A stretch of 64,000 nt of DNA, taken from contig NW_024881843.1 in the NCBI RefSeq assembly GCF_019059575.1, positions 558,001 to 622,000 of the forward strand, given 5' to 3'. This stretch comes from Amphibalanus amphitrite (Eukaryota; Arthropoda; Thecostraca; Balanomorpha; Balanidae). Made by a program: the position numbers and the translations under genes. The notes under the pieces were generated by a model, which was not told the DNA's origin, searched no databases, and saw only the letters and a program-made list of their open reading frames with translations. Shown here piece by piece: positions 57,595 through 64,000 of the stretch. Every line of letters begins with the position of its first letter. Positions within the stretch are counted from its first letter, which is position 1.

Positions 57595-60500
57595 TAGTGA
57601 CCTGAAAATCGCTGGCAAGCTGGAATCGGGGTCGGGGAATCGATTGAGACCATTTACAAGCCAATCGGACTGTAACTTTAGGCTGTAGAGCGTTCCCCGT
57701 CCTTTGACCTTGACCTTGACCTTGAAGGTCATGACCTAGTGACCTGGAAATCGCTGTCACCATGAAATCGGGGTCGAGGAATCGATTGAGACCATTTACA
57801 AGCCAATCGGACGGTAACTTTAGGCTGTAGAGCGTTCCCCGTCCTTTGACCTTGACCTTGACCTTGAAGGTCATGACCTAGTGACTTGGAAATCGCTGTC
57901 AACCTAGAATCAGGGTCGGGGAATCGAATGAGATCATTTACAAGCTAATCGGACGGTAACTTTAGGCTGTAGAGCGTTCCCCGTCCTTTGACCTTGACCT
58001 TAACCTTGAAGGTCATGACCTAGTGACCTGGAAATCGCTGTCAACCTGGAATCGGGGTCGAGGAATCGATTGAGACCATTTACAAGCCAATCGCACGGTA
58101 ACTTTAGGCTGTAGAGCGTTCCCCGTCCTTTGACCTTGACCTTGACCTTGAAGGTCATGACCTAGTGACCTGGAAATCGCTGTCAATCTGGAATCGGGGT
58201 CGAGGAATCGATTGAGACCATTTACAAGCCAATCGGACGGTAACTTAAGGCTGTAGAGCGTTCCCCGTCCTTTGACCTTGACCTTGACCTTGAAGGTCAT
58301 GACCTAGTGACCTGGAAATCGCTGTCAACCTGGAATCGGGGTCGAGGAATCGATTGAGACCATTTACAAGCCAATCGGACGGTAACTTTAGGCTGTAGAG
58401 CGTTCCCCGTCCTTTGACCTTGACCTTGACCTTGAAGGTCATGACCTAGTGACCTGAAAATCGCTGTCAACCTGGAATCGGGGTCGAGGAATCGATTGAG
58501 ACCATATACAAGCCAATCGGACGGTAACTTTAGGCTGTAGAGCGTTCCCCGTCCTTTGACCTTGACCTTGACCTTGAAGGTCATGACCTAGTGACCTGAA
58601 AATCGCTGTCAACCTGGAATCGGGGTCGAGGAATCGATTGAGACCATTTACAAGCTAATCGGACGGTAACTTTAGGCTGTAGAGCGTTCCCCGTCCTTTG
58701 ACCTTGACCTTGACCTTGAAGGTCATGACCTAGTGACCTGGAAATCGCTGTCAAGCTGGAATCGGGGTCGAGGAATCGATTGAGACCATTTACAAGTCAA
58801 TCGGACGGTAACTTAAGGCTGTAGAGCGTTCCCCGTCCTTTGACCTTGACCCTGACCTTGAAGGTCATGACCTAGTGACCTGAAAATCGCTGTCAACCTG
58901 GAATCGGGGTCGAGGAATCGATTGAGACCATTTACAAGCCAATCGGACGGTAACTTTAGGCTGTAGAGCGTTCCCCGTCCTTTGACCTTGACCTTGACCT
59001 TGAAGGTCATGACCTAGTGACCTGGAAATCGCTGTCAACCTGGAATCGGGGTCGAGGAATCGATTGAGACCATATACAAGCCAATCGGACGGTAACTTTA
59101 GGCTGTAGAGCGTTCCCCGTCCTTTGACCTTGACCTTGACCTTGAAGGTCATGACCTAGTGACCTGGAAATCGCTGTCAATCTGGAATCGGGGTCGAGGA
59201 ATCGATTGAGACCATTTACAAGCCAATCGGACGGTAACTTAAGGCTGTAGAGCGTTCCCCGTCCTTTGACCTTGACCTTGACCTTGAAGGTCATGACCTA
59301 GTGACCTGGAAATCGCTGTCAACCTGGAATCGGGGTCGAGGAATCGATTGAGACCATTTACAAGCCAATCGCACGGTAACTTTACGCTGTAGAGCGTTCC
59401 CCGTCCTTTGACCTTGACCTTGACCTTGAAGGTCATGACCTAGTGACCTGGAAATCGCTGTCAATCTGGAATCGGGGTCGAGGAATCGATTGAGACCATT
59501 TACAAGCCAATCGGACGGTAACTTTAGGCTGTAGAGCGTTCCCCGTCCTTTGACCTTGACCTTGACCTTGAAGGTCATGACCTAGTGACCTGAAAATCGC
59601 TGTCAACCTGGAATCGGGGTCGAGGAATCGATTGAGACCATTTACAAGCTAATCGGACGGTAACTTTAGGCTGTAGAGCGTTCCCCGTCCTTTGACCTTG
59701 ACCTTGACCTTGAAGGTCATGACCTAGTGACCTGGAAATCGCTGTCAATCTGGAATCGGGGTCGAGGAATCGATTGAGACCATTTACAAGCCAATCGGAC
59801 GGTAACTTAAGGCTGTAGAGCGTTCCCCGTCCTTTGACCTTGACCTTGACCTTGAAGGTCATGACCTAGTGACCTGGAAATCGCTGTCAACCTGGAATCG
59901 GGGTCGAGGAATCGATTGAGACCATTTACAAGCCAATCGCACGGTAACTTTACGCTGTAGAGCGTTCCCCGTCCTTTGACCTTGACCTTGACCTTGAAGG
60001 TCATGACCTAGTGACCTGGAAATCGCTGTCAATCTGGAATCGGGGTCGAGGAATCGATTGAGACCATTTACAAGCCAATCGGACGGTAACTTTAGGCTGT
60101 AGAGCGTTCCCCGTCCTTTGACCTTGACCTTGACCTTGAAGGTCATGACCTAGTGACCTGAAAATCGCTGTCAACCTGGAATCGGGGTCGAGGAATCGAT
60201 TGAGACCATTTACAAGCTAATCGGACGGTAACTTTAGGCTGTAGAGCGTTCCCCGTCCTTTGACCTTGACCTTGACCTTGAAGGTCATGACCTAGTGACC
60301 TGGAAATCGCTGTCAAGCTGGAATCGGGGTCGAGGAATCGATTGAGACCATTTACAAGTCAATCGGACGGTAACTTAAGGCTGTAGAGCGTTCCCCGTCC
60401 TTTGACCTTGACCCTGACCTTGAAGGTCATGACCTAGTGACCTGAAAATCGCTGTCAACCTGGAATCGGGGTCGAGGAATCGATTGAGACCATTTACAAG

Positions 60501-60735
60501 CCAATCGGACGGTCACTTTAGGTTGTAGAGCGTTCCCCGTCCTTTGACCTTGACCTTGACCTTGAAGGTCATGACCTAGTGACCTGGAAATCGCTGTCAA
60601 GCTGGAATCGGGGTCGAGGAATCGATTGAGACCATTTACAAGTCAATCGGACGGTAACTTAAGGCTGTAGAGCGTTCCCCGTCCTTTGACCTTGACCCTG
60701 ACCTTGAAGGTCATGACCTAGTGACCTGAAAATCG
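57595..60735. repeat. 142-bp satellite array, right arm (inverted)
   Basis: About 22 units in the opposite orientation. A higher-order pattern is visible: variants 'gcacggtaactttacgctg' recur at 59371 and 59939, and 'caagctaatcgg' at 59650 and 60218. Both steps are 568 bp (four units). A junction of about 20 odd bases (57575-57594) separates the arms. Confidence 0.96.
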
Positions 60736-63700
60736 CTGTCAACCTGCAATAAGGAACGAGGAATCGAATGAGGGCATTTTCATCAAAATCGGTTCACTGG
60801 TTCTTGAGTTATTGCGTTCCCCGTCCGAATATCTAATTTTTAGTTTGATATTCGCGAATATCAATCTGCTCCTCAATTGATGGACGTCTAGAGTTTAGTG
60901 CCTTGCTCCAAAGTTTTTCCTAGTATATACTAGAATTATACTATATCATCTAGAAAAACAGCTAGAACTGGGAGCATTTTACTATATACTGAAAATCATC
61001 CTAGGATATGGCTGCGCTGAAGCGCGGCGCAGCTGGCGCTCGTGTTTCAATACATTGCGCTTCATATTTATACACAAGGCGGCCTGTGGTTTCACGCGGT
61101 GCCATGGTGTTCTCCCTTCATTTAAAGACTTACAAATTGTGCTGGCTAAGTATTTAATAACTATCGTGTGCATTAAAAAATTGGCTCTTCATTATGCATG
61201 GAATGGTGTGAACAAAGGCCTTTCTGAGCAACTGTGTGCAAATTTGCAAACTGCTGTACTTGACTGGGTGGTGGGCCAGCCTCATGCTTTCTCATTCTTT
61301 CACTGTTGCGTAACAATGTGTTAAAAGAAGTTTCAAAGAATGTTATCGATTGTGATGCATGGCGACACCTTTCGACTTAGCTGTGAGCATATTTGGTATA
61401 ATCGTATTGCAAAGATTGCGTACACCGGCTTTATCTATTTGCAATGGCAGCTTTTGTACGACATTTGTGTATTGTCTTCTATGTTGGTCGCTACTCATTT
61501 GTATGTATTTTTAGAGCCCTGACAGGCTGATGAAGGAAGAATGAAGTCTTCTGAAGGCTATCATTACTAAGAAATGAAGCTGGTGTTATGAACAGTGAAC
61601 AGTGTCCCAAAATTTTATTTCAGAGTGAAAAATTGTTCTTGAAAATTGGAGATGAAAGTGGAAAATTGATTTCAGTTGGATGTCATTTCCCACCCAAAAC
61701 TGGCAAATTTTGGGACATTGGTTTTGAACAAACTTAACAATACAATATCACTGTCCCAGGCTCCAGCTGAATAACATCAACATATAACATAATACTTTGT
61801 GTAAGCATCTCATACAACTGTGTTGCTGTGATAATGAAATCAAAACACATGCATCCTGCATCCATTAAAGTGGATAGTAAGTAGAAAGAAGCATTTGTTG
61901 CCACACGTTAGTGATAATTGTGCAATTTCTTGGTTATTTTAGTTTGTATGAAAACGCGTAAGATTTAGGTGATTGAAACTAAACATGGAAGATAATTATT
62001 AGGTCAATTTTTACTTTTTCTTTTTTTAATGATGTTCTTGATATTCCACTAACACTCAAAACACACCAGTTCATAAGTTATTTCAGAGTTTTCACAATAG
62101 CCATGTCTTTGTGGTCAATCATCCTCAGAGCAGCCTGAGTCAATTCCATTCATGACTTCCTTAGCCATATATCTCTGATCCTTTTTCAGGACAAGACATG
62201 CACTACTACATGTATGCTGTGCCCGGCTCAAGATTCCTATATGTAGCCAGGCTGCCCTACCGACACTGGCAAAATGAATGCTTCCTTGAACAAAGCTAAC
62301 CAAAGGTGCCATCAACTGTCTTAATTTGAACAGGAAGGAAGCCTAGTTTTCAACATACACAACAGCTTGTGTGAAGCTGCCACTTTCAGGGTGTGCACCA
62401 CCCAGTGTTCATTTGTTAACATCAATAATGTGTAACCACGAAAGGAAACCCTTCTGAAGGTAACATCTCTCGACCATTCTAAGATCCTGTTAACAATCCA
62501 CTACCTTAATATTAACAGGTCTTTTAAATAACCATGCATTATTCCTCTGATAATGCTTGTTATGTTTTCAAATAGGTTCATGTTCTTTCGTCCTGATTTT
62601 TCAAAGATAAGTATCACTTGAGTTTGTTTTTATTGCAAGTGTGATGCATGTAATTTCATCTTCATGTTTTCTCAGATCGAAGATCCTGCTCGCAGCTATG
62701 CCTCATTGCCTACCATGGCCAAAACCTCCTTGAGGTTTACCGTAGTGTTCTCCGTCTGATTGTTATGTGTTGAGGATGAGCTGAATGTTACTGATATTAT
62801 ACCTGATATCTATTTGTGGTCAATGTTTAGTGTAACACCGTGACATCTTCCAATGCCAAAGTTTATTTCCAACGAGCCAAAGCTTATTTGCATTGCAATT
62901 ACGAGCGGTAGTGTGATGTGTGGAACGTGTAGTAGGGAACCACTTACTCTGTAACCCAAAGTGGCATGTTTGCATATATGAGAATGTTCAGTGTCCATCG
63001 TCTTTAGATAATAAAAGCATTGGCATACCAGGAAGTGGATTGTTCGGTGGTCGCCTAAAATGGTATCAGAACTGCAATTTTGACACCAATCGTGTTCGTC
63101 ATGCTCAGCCACGTCGAATGATATGCTTTTTGTATGGGTGAGGTCAATTTAGGATGTTGACCTCCGTCCAAGGTCAGGTCAGGTCATTACCTCATGATGA
63201 GGTCAAGTTGCACGTTATTCCATTCGGCAGGTCTTTCTGAGTCTATTTGTGTCTTTTCCGTCTAAGATCACTGTCAGCGCCAAAATAACTGTCTCTATAT
63301 CCCCCCCCCCATCGGCTTATAATGGCCAGATCACCTGACCGACCTGACGTTAGGTGACCCTTAGGAGAAATCCGAAGTTAACGACTTTTGAGAAGAGGGG
63401 AGTTTGATAAGTTCTGTAAGTTTCATATACCTGTGATAGATCTCCTTGAATTGGTGGAGTTGCTATGTTACGACGTTTTTGAGACCGTGCAGAGGTTCAC
63501 TTATGACGTCATAGGTCAGTGACCTGACCTGACCTGAAAATGAGGTTGGTGCCACAAAATCCGGCTTGAATCAAAGGTCAGGTATGCCAACTTACAACCC
63601 TCCATCACCAGCGCGCTCACCCCTACTTTACTTTGCAGCAATGGTTTGCCGCACATTAACGATAAAAGTTTTGCTCTGTCCGAGATTCGAACACAGGACC

Positions 63701-63946
63701 TTCCGATGTATCAAAAACATGGGGTCATATATGGACGAATATCTCGAAAACGGTTGGATGGGCTTGAACTTTTCATCCCAAAAATGGAAATAAAAATGTT
63801 GTAGCTATCTTTTGACATACTTTGTATGTGGATGCCCACACTACGAAACCTTGAAAATCGAGCGCGAAAAGTCGCATTTTAACACGCAACCCTATGGGCT
63901 AGTAGGGAAAGTCACGCCCATGCTGCCATATGACTTTGGAGGGGGC
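60736..63946. repeat. Right arm of the giant foldback, outer part
   Basis: The complement of the left arm without its three later insertions, so it shows the older state of the arm. It includes the empty sites for TCTATCAC (about 63430-63440), TA (about 61794) and GATGGCACC (about 62310). Confidence 0.85.
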
Positions 63947-63956
63947 TGGGGGGAGC
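63947..63956. repeat. 10-bp target duplication of the giant foldback, right copy
   Basis: TGGGGGGAGC, identical to 47936-47945. Confidence 0.85.
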
Positions 63957-64000
63957 ATGGGAGAGGCTAGTGGCATCAGTCAAACGAGCACTCCGGACTG
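63957..64000 (+). pseudogene. pol: BEL/Pao integrase, continuation with the catalytic Glu
   Basis: Right after the target duplication, the plus strand reads on in the integrase frame. A W-E pair (Glu codon 63961-63963) is followed by RLV and SVKRAL, the helix that carries the third catalytic acid in BEL/Pao integrases. The gene continues beyond the window. Confidence 0.85.

Larger units (their letters stand above)
47946..63946. mobile_element. Giant foldback element of about 16 kb inserted in BEL integrase
   Basis: The left arm starts GCCCCCTCCAAAGTCATATG at 47978, after 32 extra bases, and the right arm ends with the exact complement at 63946. The arms stay homologous all the way to the centre (57575-57594): outer block, 51-54 kb block, AT-rich 'tctagtatatactagg' block, then the 142-bp array. 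The left arm has gained three further insertions (48489-50149, 51301-51841, 52364-53715). No transposase is visible, so mobilisation in trans would be needed. The 9-10 bp duplication points to a Mutator-like or FB-type process. The arms hold only short frames. Confidence 0.9.

Noticed and set aside
54957..60146. Many near-identical 95-codon frames
   Set aside because: Each is two 142-bp satellite units read through; they occur on whichever strand the array is oriented and have no start context or domain.

Overview
This is animal (metazoan) nuclear DNA, probably from an invertebrate. It looks like a heterochromatin-like or gene-poor region. No bacterial gene, operon, rRNA, convincing tRNA or host protein-coding gene is visible. 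Every long reading frame that makes sense belongs to a transposable element: LINE reverse transcriptases, one BEL/Pao LTR retrotransposon, and many non-autonomous DNA elements. The species cannot be named from the sequence alone. The element mix (BEL/Pao, Tx1/L1-like, CR1/Jockey-like and I/R1-like LINEs, hAT, TTAA-targeting and TA-targeting elements, foldback elements) fits an invertebrate.

Layout: 0.5-3.1 kb holds two decayed TTAA-type elements. 3.6-4.1 kb is a CT-rich microsatellite. 4.7-7.8 kb has two LINE fragments back to back. 7.8-10.1 kb has a GA microsatellite, a GC-rich minisatellite and a 20-bp minisatellite. 10.2-15.8 kb is a TTAA element that contains a TA-type element and a 3.05-kb foldback element built from 144-bp tandem units. 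17.4-21.8 kb is an intact LINE (1341-residue ORF, 11-bp target duplication). 22.0-22.9 kb is another TTAA element. 24.5-34.2 kb is one Tx1/L1-like LINE opened by four first-order insertions, one of which carries further insertions. 36.2-37.4 kb is a TTAA element. 39.07 kb to the right edge is one BEL/Pao retrotransposon. Its gag is split by a 4.1-kb TTAA element (39655-43768). Its integrase is split by a foldback element of about 16 kb (47946-63946).

The most interesting structure is that giant foldback. It is a head-to-head inverted repeat of roughly 6-kb homologous arms, with about 20 bp of unmatched sequence at its centre. The inner part of each arm is a 142-bp tandem array. The element is flanked by a 10-bp direct repeat, and the BEL integrase frame resumes on the far side. 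The catalytic glutamate of the integrase therefore lies 16 kb from its two aspartates. A smaller foldback (12748-15799, 9-bp duplication) carries a 144-bp satellite that shares spaced motifs with the 142-bp unit, so both probably belong to one family. The 142-bp unit is packed with AGGTCA half-sites, including AGGTCATGACCT and direct repeats. These are nuclear-receptor response-element arrangements.

A second theme is a group of TTAA-flanked elements with CCC-type termini. Almost all have a subterminal hairpin made of a G run, a short loop and a C run, and several have an asymmetrically duplicated terminus. Target duplications of 4, 8, 9 or 2 bp can be read directly for most insertions, so the order of events in the nest can be reconstructed.
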